A DNA stretch of 64,000 nucleotides from Ecdyonurus torrentis (taxonomy: Eukaryota; Arthropoda; Insecta; Ephemeroptera; Heptageniidae), in contig OX439135.1 of assembly GCA_949318235.1 (NCBI GenBank), positions 23,824,957 to 23,888,956 on the forward strand, read 5' to 3'. Under the pieces are notes generated by a model, which had not been told where the DNA came from, did no database searches, and saw only the letters and a list, made by a program, of their open reading frames with translations. Below, in pieces: positions 1-11,917 of this stretch. A program made the position numbers and the translations under genes. Numbering within the stretch: the first letter of the stretch is position 1; every line of letters begins with the position of its first letter.

Positions 1-65
1 CTGGCCCATGTTATTTAGTACTCACTTATGACGTCGACTTTAACATGAATGAAACAACCCTATAG
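1..65. mobile_element. MITE family E, fragment cut by the window edge
   Basis: This is the terminal part of a repeat that recurs at about 17871, 23932, 31247, 35471 and 41845. It is recognised by the 'ggcccatgttatttag' block, the 'gtcgactttaacatgaatg' block and the end 'accctatag'. No coding potential. Confidence 0.6.
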
Positions 66-87
66 TATATAAATGATGCTAGAATAA

Positions 88-262
88 AAATAACAACAAA
101 ATAAATAATTATGCAGTGATGTACAACATAATATTTATGCTACGTAACATAATTAAGTAGTATGGCATAGATTATGCTGCAATACACAAATTATGCTGAA
201 AATAAGCTAGCATAATTATTTCTGTCTTTGCATATATGCAGCATAATTTATATAATTCATTT
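88..262. repeat. AT-rich palindromic repeat family H
   Basis: A stretch built from short variants of GCATAATTATGC and 'agcataaattatg'. The same vocabulary recurs at about 23790-23920, 25100-25285, 26840-26925 and 31990-32185, usually beside families E or G. It is not a simple tandem repeat; it looks like the decayed palindromic core of a small element. Confidence 0.5.
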
Positions 263-274
263 GCTTCCTTGTAT

Positions 275-572
275 ATAGACCCCTTGCACATCCTTGCGCT
301 TTGTCACCATGTTTGTGGTGCCTAATACATTGTCCAGCATAGGGGAAACATCATGTCTCCTAATTTTTCACATAAAAAGAGTTTATTTCAACTGGACGAA
401 TTTTTCTTATATTTTTAGAGCTTATTAGGAGCTAGAAATAAGGCTTTGATTGAGGTGTGAAGTTTCTTTTACTAATAAAAAAAAAATAAAAATGACGTTT
501 TTTCCGATGCTGGCCTAGGTATTCCTGAGCAACAATATGGCGGCTTTTTAATATGAGTGCAACCCGTCTATA
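275..572. mobile_element. MITE family G, copy 1
   Basis: A ~300-bp element starting ATAGACCCCTTGCACATCC and ending in the imperfect inverse 'gtgcaacccgtctatat'. Homologous copies are at 6378-6689 and 24809-25099. Internal blocks are shared between copies ('gagcttattaggagctagaaataaggctttgattga'-type sequence, in either orientation). No ORF of note; non-autonomous DNA element by structure. Confidence 0.7.
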
Positions 573-632
573 TAGTATTCTTGAATATATATTTATTATA
601 TTAAGATAAAAAATAAAAACCGTGAAGAACTC

Positions 633-634
<2 letters not shown>

Positions 635-685
<51 letters not shown>
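635..685. repeat. (AG)n microsatellite
   Basis: About 25 uninterrupted AG units. Open frames across it encode only Ser-Leu dipeptide runs and are not genes. Confidence 0.95.
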
Positions 686-686
<1 letters not shown>

Positions 687-962
687 GCCAGTTAAACAGT
701 CGTGCCGCACCGTCGCCCGACTTGCTTATTTTTTTTCCGCTCGGTTGAAATTTTCATCAAATAAAACTAAAGGCAGGTAGGCAGGCAGTCCTGCACTCTA
801 TCAATTTACTTTACTAATGCACTGTTATACTTGTAAAGTAGTAATAATAACACTGCAAATTACTTTCAACTAAATCCTGGAGAGAAGAAGAAAAAAATAA
901 ATATAAAAATTTAATGTATTAAAATATAATACGTACTCAGTGGCGCTATATACATCGTAAGT

Positions 963-1649
963 GTAGAGAACTTATACAGAGAAGCAACAACCTCATGGTT
1001 TAGGCACACCTCAATGTCCCTTACATGTCTTCCTGTATAAATGTGTAGACGTAGACAAGAATGATTCAAGCTGTTACATTCTAGCGCCGCGATTGGCAGC
1101 CAAAACTACTATATTACAAATACTGCTTTACAAAGGTTTGAGGCCTTGTTGTCACCTGAGTGCAGGAATTCCGAGTAGTTATCTCTGTTTACGTCACACA
1201 TTATATCGTTTATGACCTTTAGTCAGCCTTATCAATCCTTATCATATAATAGTTCAAATTGCCCCCGTGCGTATCGCAGTGTTCCCTAGAGAGGGAAATT
1301 TAAAACAGCGTGTCTAAAAAATCAGCCAAGAGTTGGAAGACATGTAAGGGACATTGGACCCAATGTCTCTCACATGTCTTCCAACTCCCTATGCTAGAGC
1401 GTAGTCCAATATGAAACGACGCTGCGCCAATAGTAGTGACATCTGGAACTAAAAGCTTCGTAAGCTTAACATTGTAGTTCAGAAGTCGCGTGCGATGTCG
1501 CTAGTGTCGCAGAACTACAAAAAGTGTCTGGAGTTGGAAGTTGGAAGACATGTAAGAGACATTGCTTGGATAGGGAGTCGGAAGACATGTAAGGGACATT
1601 GAGGTCTGCCTAAACCATGAGGTTGTCGCTTCTCCGTTGAGGTTCTCTA
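963..1649. mobile_element. Foldback element, family T, copy 1
   Basis: The outer arms are inverted. The left arm 'gtagagaac...aacctcatggtttaggcacacctcaatgtccc' is matched in reverse by the right end around 1577-1649. The oligomer ATGTCCCTTACATGTCTTCC is present in both orientations and also internally (about 1335-1390 and 1541-1566), so the arms contain iterated copies of one ~20-bp word. A second family member at 29011-30132 has the same word at both termini. No ORF. Confidence 0.75.
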
Positions 1650-1923
1650 CGTAAGAGCCAATAACCTTGAATAAAATGAAGATATAAAAAAATGTAATGA
1701 ATTACATAAAAATGAATAATAAATAGATATATAATTCAGAGTACTGCAATACATTATCTTTTATTATATTTATTTTTTTTAATAAGCTTTTTTTTTTTTT
1801 TTTTTTTTTCTATATGTTAAAATATTCAGCATAAGTTTAACTTTACACTAAAATTTGTATGGTATTTAAGGGAGGTGGGAGGGAGGGGTTGGGGGTGGGA
1901 TACATTTAAAACAAATGTTTATT

Positions 1924-2258
1924 CTTAAAGCCATAGAACACATAAAACAACATGTGCTTTTTAATGAATAAATACTAAATGGGATCTTCAAAACTGATGT
2001 TATAGTTTTTACCAGAATGTAAATGTATAGCCCCACGAGAGAGTGTGAAAATACTATAAAGTATGCGATTTGCTTGACTATTCATGTTTATGACGTCAGA
2101 AACATGCAAAAATTAGTATGAAAATGTTGTGCGGGTTGCATAAATTGATATTTTCTGATCACTGCTACAATTGGGTTTTGAGACAAACTAAAGTTATTTA
2201 TGTAAATCCCATCAAGTGTTTTGTGGTATAAATATGCTTATCTGGTCTATTCCTTTAA
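1924..2258 (+). mobile_element. MITE family A, copy 1
   Basis: A ~335-bp element with TTAA at both ends and imperfect terminal inverted repeats (TTAAAGCCATAGAACACATA...TGGTCTATTCCTTTAA). Other copies lie at 10002, 12788 (fragments), 13904 (inverted), 21657, 28566, 31565 (partial) and 38171. The conserved interior includes 'agccccacgagagagtgtg' and TGACGTCA (2091-2098). No ORF. Confidence 0.85.
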
Positions 2259-2261
2259 GGA

Positions 2262-2432
2262 TGTACACCACAATAAGAAGAGAGGTTATTACAATCGGAT
2301 GCACCCCCTTTTTTCGTATTTTAATCAAGATATAGAAGTTAAATTTAACACGTATTAACTTTAATATTACGTTGATTACCTGTAAATTTTTTGGTATCAA
2401 AAACAGGGGTGCATTTGGTTGTAAAAATGTAT
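2262..2432. mobile_element. MITE family Q, copy 1
   Basis: Begins 'tgtacaccacaataagaag' and ends with 'ggggtgcatttggttgt'. The block GAGAGGTTATTACAA...GGATGCACCCC recurs at 58790-58985 and 59478-59530 in opposite orientation. It abuts the family A copy directly. Confidence 0.6.
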
Positions 2433-2714
2433 ATTCTTATTTTAGAAGGAAGAGGTAAGAGCATAGGTTTATTTTGAAATCGACTGAAATATTTAGTGAG
2501 CATTAAAAGTTTTTAGCTTCAATTACTCTTTTTTTTTTCTCTTGAGTATTATAATAACAGAAGCAATTTTTATATAAACGTAATTTAGAGTTTAAATTAC
2601 ACATTCATTATTGCTCGACGAAAACAAAATCATTTAACCTATAAAACTAAAGATAATGGGGAGTGACCAAATGACTACAAAAATTCATTGATTAAAAAAA
2701 TATATTACGTTACA

Positions 2715-3045
2715 TTAAGGGAGTAGGGTACCGAGCTTTTATCTTAAAAACAAGAACGTGTTTTGGGTCTAAATTTAGTGTCATTGTGTAGCTAAGGGTC
2801 ACACCTAGCTGTGATAAAAATTTCATGATATTTCACCATACCGAAAAAAAAGAATTGAAATTAACATTGTGCCTTATGAGCTTACAATTTCCAAAAATTA
2901 TATACAATTAATTTGCAGGGAAACCCCCCAAAAAATTTATATATTTGAAATTGTCTCCGGCTGAAGTATCATTGTGCTAAATTTCAGAATTTTTTGACGA
3001 GAAAAGTTTAAGTCTAATGGCCAACGTCAGTACCTTACTCCCTTA
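2715..3045. mobile_element. MITE family D, copy 1
   Basis: A ~330-bp element with terminal inverted repeat TTAAGGGAGTAGGGTACCGA, ending in TACTCCCTTAA. Three further copies are at 7989-8554, 26949-27281 and 27472-27805. Conserved inner blocks include 'gtgtagctaagggtcacacc' and 'ttgaaattgtctc'. No coding capacity. Confidence 0.85.
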
Positions 3046-3391
3046 ATAGAAAAAAAAAAAAGTATTTATAATATACAATATTAAAAATATAAAATATGCT
3101 CCTCCTTTATCTTTTTATTATTAATGAAGAACTGTTATACTAAAGTAATAAAACATATTTTCGTGAGTGTGCGAAATTAAAGTTCTAAAAATAAAACATA
3201 ATTACTACAACAAAGGAAGTAATTTCATGAATATGATATTTTTAGAATATGACTTGGGATGTTGTACTTGTTATTAAATTGTACGTGTGTGCTATAAGGT
3301 GCAAAGATTTTTTTTTTTTTTTTTTTTTTTGTAATTTTTTTAATAACAATGAATAATAAGAGACGTAAAAAATTAAATGTTAGTGGTTCCA

Positions 3392-3394
<3 letters not shown>

Positions 3395-3479
<85 letters not shown>

Positions 3480-3494
3480 CACACACACACACAT
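3395..3494. repeat. (AT)n followed by (AC)n microsatellite
   Basis: About 40 AT units run to 3476 and are followed by a short AC run. ORFs on both strands through it are repeats of Tyr-Ile and are spurious. Confidence 0.95.
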
Positions 3495-4780
3495 TGTATT
3501 TTTATTATGTATTTTATTTTACGTTCTTTAACTTATAAGTTTAAAAAAAAAAAAATTTCATTATGAATAAAACGTAAAAGAAAAAAAATGCATTTTCTTC
3601 TATGTATTAACTACTTGCCAAATATGTACGCTTAGTCGCCATCTTTATGATCCATTACCTAAAACAAGTATAGAAAAAAACGTATTAGTTATCTTTCTTC
3701 GTTTATTTAAAAAAATTACTGCAGATTCTTGAAATGTGTAATTTTTGTTTTCTTTTTAAAAAGTTTTTTTTTTTTTTTTTTATTATTATTATTATTGTTT
3801 TGTTTTTTAAATTAACTGGGACTGTATAAGGTTAGTTTGCAATAGACTGCTATGGTTTCTGTATATTTTTAATACCATTAATATGAATGGCATTGTTTTA
3901 ATTTGAGAGAAATATTAGACCTCAAATTGTTATCTTTCTTCCTTTCTTTATTTTTATTATTATTGTTATTATTTTGACACAGGAAGTAAGATAATTATAA
4001 TTTTTCAGTTGCGACGAAAAGCAATTAATATTGGCGTCAATATTTTTAACAAGGATTAACATTATAAAGAATGCAAAATCAACTTATAAAAATACATAGT
4101 AATTAGTAGTTATTACATATTTTATTACACAATATAAAGTCAATTTTTTTTTTTTTTTTTTTTTTTTCAAAAACTGAATTGGCAAACTTTTAAAATCTAA
4201 AACTTAGATAAAATCATCAAAATAATCATAATACTAAAATAATATTTAGTAAAAAATATATAGAGCAATTTTTTAAAGACATTTTTCAGTTATCTAACCT
4301 TGGTTTTCATTTACTCCATTCTTTTTTTTTTTTTTTTTTTTTTTATAATAATATCAAAAAGAAAGGGGGAAATAACACAATGGGTAAATATATGTATTAC
4401 AAAATTATTTTTTAACACTAAAACTCGGTCAAATAAAAAGCTTCAATTGACAAAAAAAAAAAAAAAAAAAAGCGTGGTTACGGTTTATAAATAGAATAAT
4501 TCTCAATAATAAATCAGTGTGAAAATTTATTTTTAGCTTTGATTTCCATTCTTTGATTTAACATTTTCATAATAAAGAGTTATAAATATACAATCAATAT
4601 TATTATTATTACTTTTTTTTATTTGCAGTTCTATATAATATTAATGACAATGCCTCCAACTTACTTTCACTTCCTCATTGTTGCTATTTTTAGCACAATA
4701 ACAAATGTACAGTATTACATTGTTGAAACATAAGATTTATTATTCTGTTTCTCTCTGTCTCTGCCTCTATGTGTCTCTCC
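3495..4780. other. No gene seen; poly(T)/poly(A)-rich DNA
   Basis: Unique-looking A+T-rich sequence with several pure T or A tracts (near 3765, 4147, 4322, 4451). The short ORFs here run through homopolymers and have no recognisable protein. Confidence 0.6.
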
Positions 4781-4785
4781 CTGTC

Positions 4786-4846
<61 letters not shown>
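4781..4846. repeat. (CT)n microsatellite
   Basis: A dinucleotide run preceded by imperfect CTGT/CTCT variants from about 4748. Not coding. Confidence 0.95.
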
Positions 4847-4849
<3 letters not shown>

Positions 4850-5022
4850 TTCTTTAATTGAATTGCATAGGGCCAATTATGAGGGTAAATTTCCAAATAA
4901 TTCAAACGGTTGAATTAGGAAACATGCAAGTGAAATGATGACATTGATGACTATATAGCATAATTATTTACGTATTAATTTTTATGCAGTGCACTAAAAT
5001 TTCACATCACATTACATTAAGG

Positions 5023-5087
5023 TTGTTCGTAAACGCTGTTTTCTGATACTAAATTAACGATCAACTTTGGTTATTCAAATGGAATGC

Positions 5088-5122
<35 letters not shown>

Positions 5123-5480
5123 TAGTTTTTTGAGTTTACGAATAACTATTGTAAACTCGTTTAACTGTTCGTGAACCCTGTTTTCTGTCAGTGAAATTCA
5201 TACATCTTGTGTGTTTTTAATGTGTTTATATTAATATGTAAGTTTATTTATTGACGAAGTATTTTTGATACTATGGTGTGAGATCACGTCTTATAAGCAT
5301 TTTACCTTTTTCTCATCACCTGTTGGGTAATTTACATGTTTTTTTTTATGTATAATATCTAAACCCAATAAAGAACTATTATTATTATTACACACAATAA
5401 AAAATGCGCATTACATTTAAATAACCATAGTTGATCGTCATTTTAGTAGCTGAAAACAAGATTTACCAACAGTATTTCTG
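5023..5480. mobile_element. Foldback-type repeat, family R, copy 1 (diverged)
   Basis: Contains 'gttcgtaaacgctgttttctg', an inverted partner 'gagtttacgaataac' near 5130, and a further inverted block near 5405-5460 ('aaccatagttgatcgtcattttagtagc'). Related copies are at 32238-32480 and 58393-58545. A long poly(T) tract (5091-5121) lies inside. Confidence 0.5.
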
Positions 5481-6377
5481 GAGTAACATTGCAATAAATA
5501 AAGCGCGAAATTTTGAATTGTAATAAGATATAAGATATGACTTTTAAACATTGATATCTTTAATGATTCCTGTAATAAAATAAAAAGTTTGTATAATAGG
5601 AATGTTGAAAAGCGATGATTATGTTATAAATACATAATGTGTAGCCCAAATTTAATGTATATGTGCATGTGTATGTTATTTTTACTTTAATTGTAATTTA
5701 TTGATTACTTGTACTGAGTGTATCGTCAATGTATTGGGCGCAAGCCTGATGTTTATAGTAGACAAATACTTAAGAAGTATGAAAATCGTATCTACAGTAT
5801 AATAATATTGCAATGGAATAAATAAAAGGACATCCTTTGTATAGCAGAAGAATAAACAATTTTACATCATACAGTGAAAATCATTCAATTTATTCTAATT
5901 TCATTCACAACTATAATGTTTAATTTTGTCAATGAAAAACATTAGAAGGACATTATGCACTACAAGGTAACTATAGTATATAAAATTACATGAATGGATA
6001 CATACAATATGTACAATGTATATGGATACGTGTTATCCTGTGGTTAACCTTAATTTTATTTTATAATAATTGGACATCAACCAAAAGGTTTTGTATCAAT
6101 GAATGAAATTGAAAATAATAATAATAATAATAATAAGAGAAATCAAGTGTAATTTCATATACGAGTATGTTTAAGTTGATTTAAAGTATGTTGCGATGCA
6201 TTGAAGCGATTGAAATATGTACGAAAAAAAAATCTTGCAAAAAAATTTAAAGTTGAATTCACATATTTATTAATGTGATTGTAACTTTGTGAAGCAAAAT
6301 AATTATTTACATTTTTTTAACAATGTGCTACCGAAATTATTAGGTTTTTACAGTCTCATGCACTGTTGTTTCTGAAT
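5481..6377. other. No gene or repeat family recognised
   Basis: A+T-rich sequence with a short (AAT)n run near 6116-6135. No splice-bounded ORF or structured RNA was seen. Confidence 0.5.
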
Positions 6378-6469
6378 ATAGACCGGTTGCACTGATATTT
6401 AAGAGCCGATATTTTGTTGGTCAAGAATGCATAGGCCAGCATAGAAAAAACTTCATTTTTTTTTATAGC

Positions 6470-6500
<31 letters not shown>

Positions 6501-6689
6501 CGAAGCTCAATCAAAGCCTTATTTCTAGCTTCTAATAAGCTAGAGGAATATGAGAAAAATTCGTTCAGTTAAAATAAACTCTTTTTATTTTTTAAAAAAA
6601 AAATGGAGAAATGATGTTTCCACTATGCTGGACAATGCATTGCATCACAAACATGGCGACAAAGCGCAAGGATGTGCAAGGGGTCTATA
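6378..6689. mobile_element. MITE family G, copy 2
   Basis: Starts ATAGACCGGTTGCACTGAT and ends AAGGGGTCTATAT, inverted relative to copy 1. A 30-nt poly(A) tract sits inside (6469-6496). An 85-aa open frame across it is an artefact of the repeat. Confidence 0.7.
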
Positions 6690-6737
6690 TAGGCAACTTT
6701 TCATACGCTTTTTTAAGGGTTATACTCTATTTCAAAA

Positions 6738-6739
<2 letters not shown>

Positions 6740-6776
<37 letters not shown>

Positions 6777-7030
6777 TGCAAACTTTATGATGTCATTTGA
6801 AAGTTGATAGTGCAGCTTTATTTTAAAATTTTCAGAACCCTGTGACCGTCAGATAAGAGAAAATGATTAATGAAATTAACATGTGGGATCTTATAGGACT
6901 ATGAAACTTTAAAAACAAACCATTATTTAAAATCTTTCATTTTTTTTTTTTCTTTTTTTTTTTTATCCCGATGTATTAGTGCAAAATTTCAGACTTTTCT
7001 TTCTTAGTCAAATCCCGCAGTAGCTAATTT
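6740..7030. mobile_element. MITE family D-prime, partial copy
   Basis: Shares blocks 'gatgtcatttgaaagtt', 'ccgtcagataagaga' and 'agtcaaatcccgcagta' with copies at 36590-36900 and 42815-43145 and a remnant at about 20510-20620. Interrupted by poly(T). Distant similarity of layout to family D. Confidence 0.6.
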
Positions 7031-7280
7031 CACGCTAATTTCAACACTAATTTCACGTGTTTACAAAATTATACTATAGATATAAAAACATATTACATTT
7101 TCTGAAAGAGCTCGATTATATATTCAATGGTCATTTTTATATTAATTTCGTTTTTTTTTATTATTATTTATTTATTATTATTATTTTTTTCTTATTATTT
7201 CTTCTTTTATTATTTTTTTTTTTATTTGGGGGACTGGACTTAACCGGATAATCACTGTGCCATGGCAATTTGGCACAGAC

Positions 7281-7352
7281 GAAAGCAAAGAGGAAAGCAA
7301 AGAGGCAAGCAAAGAGGAAAGCAAAGAGGCAAGCAAAGACGAAAGCAAAGAC
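7281..7352. repeat. 12-bp tandem repeat (GAAAGCAAAGAG)
   Basis: Six units of GAAAGCAAAGAG / GCAAGCAAAGAC. Because the unit is a multiple of three it leaves an open frame on the minus strand that reads Phe/Ala/Cys/Leu repeats. It has no start context or neighbouring exons and is not called as a gene. Confidence 0.85.
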
Positions 7353-7399
7353 GAAAAAACTAGTTTTCAAACGTTCCCGTATAAAAATAGTTGCTAAAA

Positions 7400-7988
7400 T
7401 TACAAACAAACATTTTACATAATTTTATTATATACACAAATGTTAAGAAAATATAAATTGTTGCATTAAATATAGGTTTATTTATTTTGTGCAACCTTGT
7501 GAAGCCAAAAATAGCGAACTTGGTTTAAACAAAGTAAAAACCTAATAAGATATCTTCTACTGTTAGCATACAGTCTAAACATAAATAAATACACTTTTAA
7601 TTTACTTACTTTTTATTTTATTTATAGTAATTTAGACTTTAAGGTTAAAAAAAATAAAACAAAAAAAGTAAAAGTTTGAGTCAGCAATTAAAATCTATTT
7701 TTAGCTCCAGTAGGAATGTAAAAGAAATGCATTTTTTTTTTCAAGGATTTGCATAATATTTTTATAATTATTATTTAAATTACAATGTTTTTTTCTAGTA
7801 TATTCACATGATTTTTTAATTATTTTCATATATGATGATTTTGATATATTTTGATATATGATGTTATAGTAATAAATATATTACGATATAAAAATATAAT
7901 AAAATTTGTAAATATTTTTATATTTAAGACCTATAGGCCTTGTTTAGATTTTGTAAAATGTTAGTGTAAAAAAAAATTGTAGTCTCTC
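7400..7988. other. No gene seen
   Basis: A+T-rich sequence without inverted repeats or convincing ORFs. Confidence 0.5.
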
Positions 7989-8554
7989 TGATGTGGGAGT
8001 AAGGTACCAACGTCGGTCATTAGACTCAAACTTTTCTCGTCAACGCAAAATCTGAACTTTTGCACAATGATACTTCAGCTTGAGACAATTTCAAATATAT
8101 AAAAATTTTGGTGGGTCACGGTGCACAGTAGATGGTACAGTAGTCCATCTCCTATAGCGGGAATGTCAGATCGAATGCGCGCCATAATTCCGACTGGGTG
8201 AAGTTGGCAGAACTAGAAGCCGTAATTTGAAGTAATGTTACGTGTAGTTCTGACAACTTCACCCAGTCGGAATTATGGCGCGCATTCGATCTGACATTCC
8301 CGCTATAGGAGATGGACTACTGTATAATATACTGTGGTCACGGTGCAAATTAATTTTAAATGATTTTTTAAAATTTTAAGCCCATAAGGCCCAATGTTAA
8401 TTTCAATAAAATTTTTCTTTTTTTCTGGACGGTCAAAAATCATGCAATTTTTATCACGGCTAGGTGTGACCCTTAGCTACACAATGACACCTAATTTAAA
8501 CCCAAAAACACGTTCTAGTTTTTGAGATATAAGATCAGTACCCTGCTACCTTAA
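7989..8554. mobile_element. MITE family D, copy 2, split by a nested hairpin element
   Basis: Family D sequence (inverted relative to copy 1) runs from 'gggagtaaggtaccaacgtc' to 'taccctgctaccttaa'. It is interrupted at 8126-8335 by an unrelated hairpin element. Removing the insert and one copy of its 12-bp duplication restores the continuous family D sequence seen in the other copies. Confidence 0.8.
8126..8335. mobile_element. Nested hairpin element with 12-bp target-site duplication
   Basis: The arms are near-perfect inverted repeats of about 80 bp (CAGTAGTCCATCTCCTATAG...CTATAGGAGATGGACTACTG) with a short loop. The flanking word GGTCACGGTGCA occurs at 8114-8125 and 8336-8347 and is single in other family D copies, so it is a genuine target duplication. 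No ORF. Confidence 0.85.
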
Positions 8555-8559
8555 CTTAT

Positions 8560-9310
8560 GGAGATACAATAAAATATTCATAATATGGAGATATTTTAGG
8601 ACAGTAAGTGACCGACTTGAAGCCGCAATACATCAATTCAAAAAATGTATTAAAAAAAAATCAAAAATTTCTTTAAAAATGCAACAAGAACATTTCACGG
8701 TATAAGCAAAGTATGAAATGGAAATAGATAAAAGGTTTTAAAAGGTTTTGAAATTTTAAATCTACTTCCTCATATTTTAAACATAATTACATTAATTATC
8801 ACAATTAGAGAAACAAAAATTATGCTGCTGTAATTTTCCAAAGAAAAACAAAACAAACAACCTTGCGAAGTTAAAATTGCATTCAATAAAATTATCCTTT
8901 GCTACTAATTTTTTTTTTCTCCATAACTTTTCAATCAAGGTTATGTAAAAGATATCATATAAGAAATATGAGGCTAGAAAACATGATCATTTTTATTTCA
9001 TAGAAAAGCGATCGTTGTAGGTGGTAGGTAAAGTCTATTTCATATAACAATATTGAATTCTATTGGGTTATGACTTATGACCATTCAATGCAATCAGATG
9101 GAGGTTTCCGTTGACACAAAACTACATTTAAATACATGTTATTTAGTATTATTTACATACGCCAATATAGAATTTCAATTTTTTTTTTTTTTTATGTTAG
9201 AAAATGTGACTTTTCCAAAATCTTTCTATAAATAAAACCCCTAAAACCCTGGTTATATAACGAATTCAAAAAGTGACGGACACTACTGCGGAGCAATTTT
9301 ATGGTTTACT
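8560..9310. other. No gene seen
   Basis: A+T-rich spacer. One poly(T) tract near 9178-9193. No recognised repeat family. Confidence 0.5.
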
Positions 9311-9318
9311 TTTTATCA

Positions 9319-9579
9319 CACTTTAAAAATGGGTGCATTGCTTTAGTTACGAATATTAACTTATTTAAGATAGCAGCACTTTAAAGTTATTATAAGTAGC
9401 TAAAATAATGCATTTCAGCAAATTATTAATAGCTATTTTAACTTAAAATAACTTAAATTAGCTATTTTTAATAACTTGCTAAATTGCATTATTTTAGCTA
9501 CTCATAATAACTTAAAAGTGTATATCTCAAATAAGTTAGGATTTGTAACTAAAGTAATGAACCAATTTTTAAGAGTGCA
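9319..9579. mobile_element. MITE family F, copy 1
   Basis: A palindromic element with ends 'ctttaaaaatgggtgcattgctttagttacgaat' and 'taactaaagtaatgaaccaatttttaa'. The central inverted repeat is 'taagtagctaaaataatgcatt' against 'aatgcattattttagctactc' types. Other copies are at 19849-20455 and 35434-35985. Confidence 0.75.
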
Positions 9580-10001
9580 ATTACAATAACTAAATCAACA
9601 GTTAAAATAAATGCATAGAATTATTCCGTTTTACTATACGTTTTAAAAATCGCACATATCCGTTTTTTTTTTTTTTTTTTTTTTTTTGCACATTCATTAG
9701 GTGAAGTTAATTATTATAAAAGTGGTAACTCGACAATGACATCGATGTTCATGCAAACTTAATGATATAGATTATCACTTCTATGAATATTATGTTAATA
9801 ATTATATATGTCATATCATTTTAATTTTGTTACAAAAAAAATTATAATAATAATAATATAAAAAAAACAAGCAATGAATCAAACATTACATAATTTACTA
9901 TTGAAAAGTCACTTTAACCTATACAAAAATTTGTATTATATTATTTGTTTGTTTGTTTGTTTATTTGTTTGTTTTGATAAAAAAATGTTAATTTGTAAGC
10001 T

Positions 10002-10344
10002 TTAAAGCCATAGACCACATAAAACAACATGTTCTTTTTAATGAATAAACACGACATGGGATCTTCAAAACTGTTGACAATTTTTACCAGAATGTTATTC
10101 TAGCCCCACGAGAGAGCGTGAAAATTCTGTTAAGTATGCAATTTGCGTAAAAATTCATATTTATGACGTCAGAAACATGCAAAAATTAGTATGAAAATGT
10201 TATGCAAGTTGCATAAATCGAATTTTCTGATCACTGCTACGGAGCTACAGTTGTGTTTTGTGACAAACTAAAGTTATTTATATAAGTCCCATCAAGTGTT
10301 TTGTGATATAAATGCTTATGCTTTTCTCTGGTCTATTCCTTTAA
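10002..10344 (+). mobile_element. MITE family A, copy 2
   Basis: Full-length copy with TTAA at each end and the family's TGACGTCA at 10164-10171. Confidence 0.85.
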
Positions 10345-10392
10345 TAAGAACTTAATATCGTCGCTCTACTTTAGAACTTGGCTGACTGCGAC

Positions 10393-10496
<104 letters not shown>

Positions 10497-11038
10497 ACTG
10501 TGGATCCTATAAAATCCAGGGATTCTGTAAGCAGGGGGGTTCTAAGTATATTTATTTATTAAAAAAAAAACTTTTAGAAATGTACGAAAACACTTATATA
10601 TTCAAAATACAATTTAACCTACAAAAATAATATTATTACATAATATAAAATAAATTTACAGTAATATAAAAGTGTACGTGCTTTCCTGTATCTGTATGTA
10701 ATTGTGACATTGACAACTTTATTGGCCAACAATCAAAGTTTGAAATAATGAATGAAATTGAAAGTGATTGAGTTTATTATGTAATTTCAATTGACCACAT
10801 AACATAAAATAGTAAACCTCAATTTTATTTACGTAATAAACATAAACATTTGCCAAAAAAATACGAATGTGATTTTTTTTTTTAATAATATTTTTTTCAT
10901 TGTGATGTTGTATAATATGTAAATGGAATTGTTAATTCGAGTTCCATTCATGGTTTTTGTTTTATTCACACAGCCAGTTTGTAACATCGTATAAATATTT
11001 TTATACAAAATGGAAAAAAAAAGTAATTACACGTAATT

Positions 11039-11502
11039 CAGTCTTGGTTCGATTATCGTACGATAACAATACTATAACGATATTCGATTATCGAAACGTT
11101 ATAGATGAACAGTTTTATAAAAGTTATCGTTATAGATTAACAAAAATTGACGATATTATCGTCGCATCTACAACGATACTTTTTGCTCAAAACATAATAA
11201 AAAAATACACACAAAAGTAAGAAAAGTGCGCAGAAAATAAGAAAATATTACCAAAAATTTAAAAAGTGCACATAAATGAGGCAGTTTATTATTGTAGGTA
11301 TAGTATATAGTCATGAAGCAAGTATTTAAAAAAAATAATAATAAAAAATTGCATTATAATTCAGTTATCGTTATCGAAAAACTATCGTTGTAGTATCGTT
11401 ATCGTGGGTGACATTTTTAAAAGTAACGATATCGTTATAGTGTTATACTAGAATATAGTATCGTTATCGTTAAAGAAATTTTGGATATCAAACCCAAGAC
11501 TG
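11039..11502. mobile_element. hAT-type MITE with 8-bp target-site duplication
   Basis: Terminal inverted repeats CAGTCTTGG...CCCAAGACTG are flanked by the perfect 8-bp direct duplication ACGTAATT (11031-11038 and 11503-11510). An 8-bp duplication with CA-start termini is the signature of hAT transposons. The interior is rich in inverted copies of ATCGTTATCG. The 87-aa ORF at 10957-11220 runs across the boundary and is not a gene. Confidence 0.85.
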
Positions 11503-11749
11503 ACGTAATTTATGCTACATTGAATAACTACTATTCTATAGGGCACAAATGTTGCTATTTGGGAATAACGTGTAATAGCAGACGTTGCAAAAGTAGCTTA
11601 TAGCTTCAGTGATAAAAATAAACAAACTGACAGCTCAACAATACTAACAAAGTGCTAGCAGACGACTTTGTGTTCCTGTCTACATTTAACATGCTTTCTT
11701 ATGAGGCAATGAAGCAGCTATATCTTGAGTTAAAATAATTTCTCAGAGC

Positions 11750-11914
11750 CGAAATTTTTACTGTAGCTTACTGAGCCTTCAAGTTTTTGTTTTCCTATGA
11801 ATTATAAATAATCCATTTGGTTACAAATTATTATTTTCATCCAATTGACTTGAAATCCAGGAAAACAAAAGCTTTGAGGCTCAGTAAGCTACAATAAAAA
11901 TTTCAACTCAAAAT
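11750..11914. repeat. Hairpin (inverted repeat)
   Basis: The arm 'tttttactgtagcttactgagcc...gttttcct' is matched in reverse by 'aggaaaacaaaag...ggctcagtaagctacaataaaaa'. Stem about 45 bp, loop about 70 bp. Probably a small foldback element. Confidence 0.7.
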
Positions 11915-11917
11915 TAG

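Noticed and set aside
7164..7409. 81-aa minus-strand ORF with Phe/Ala/Cys/Leu repeats resembling a membrane peptide
   Set aside because: Explained by a 12-bp tandem repeat plus a T-rich flank. No start context, homology or splice structure.
10957..11220. 87-aa ORF
   Set aside because: Crosses the boundary of a hAT-type MITE defined by an 8-bp target duplication.
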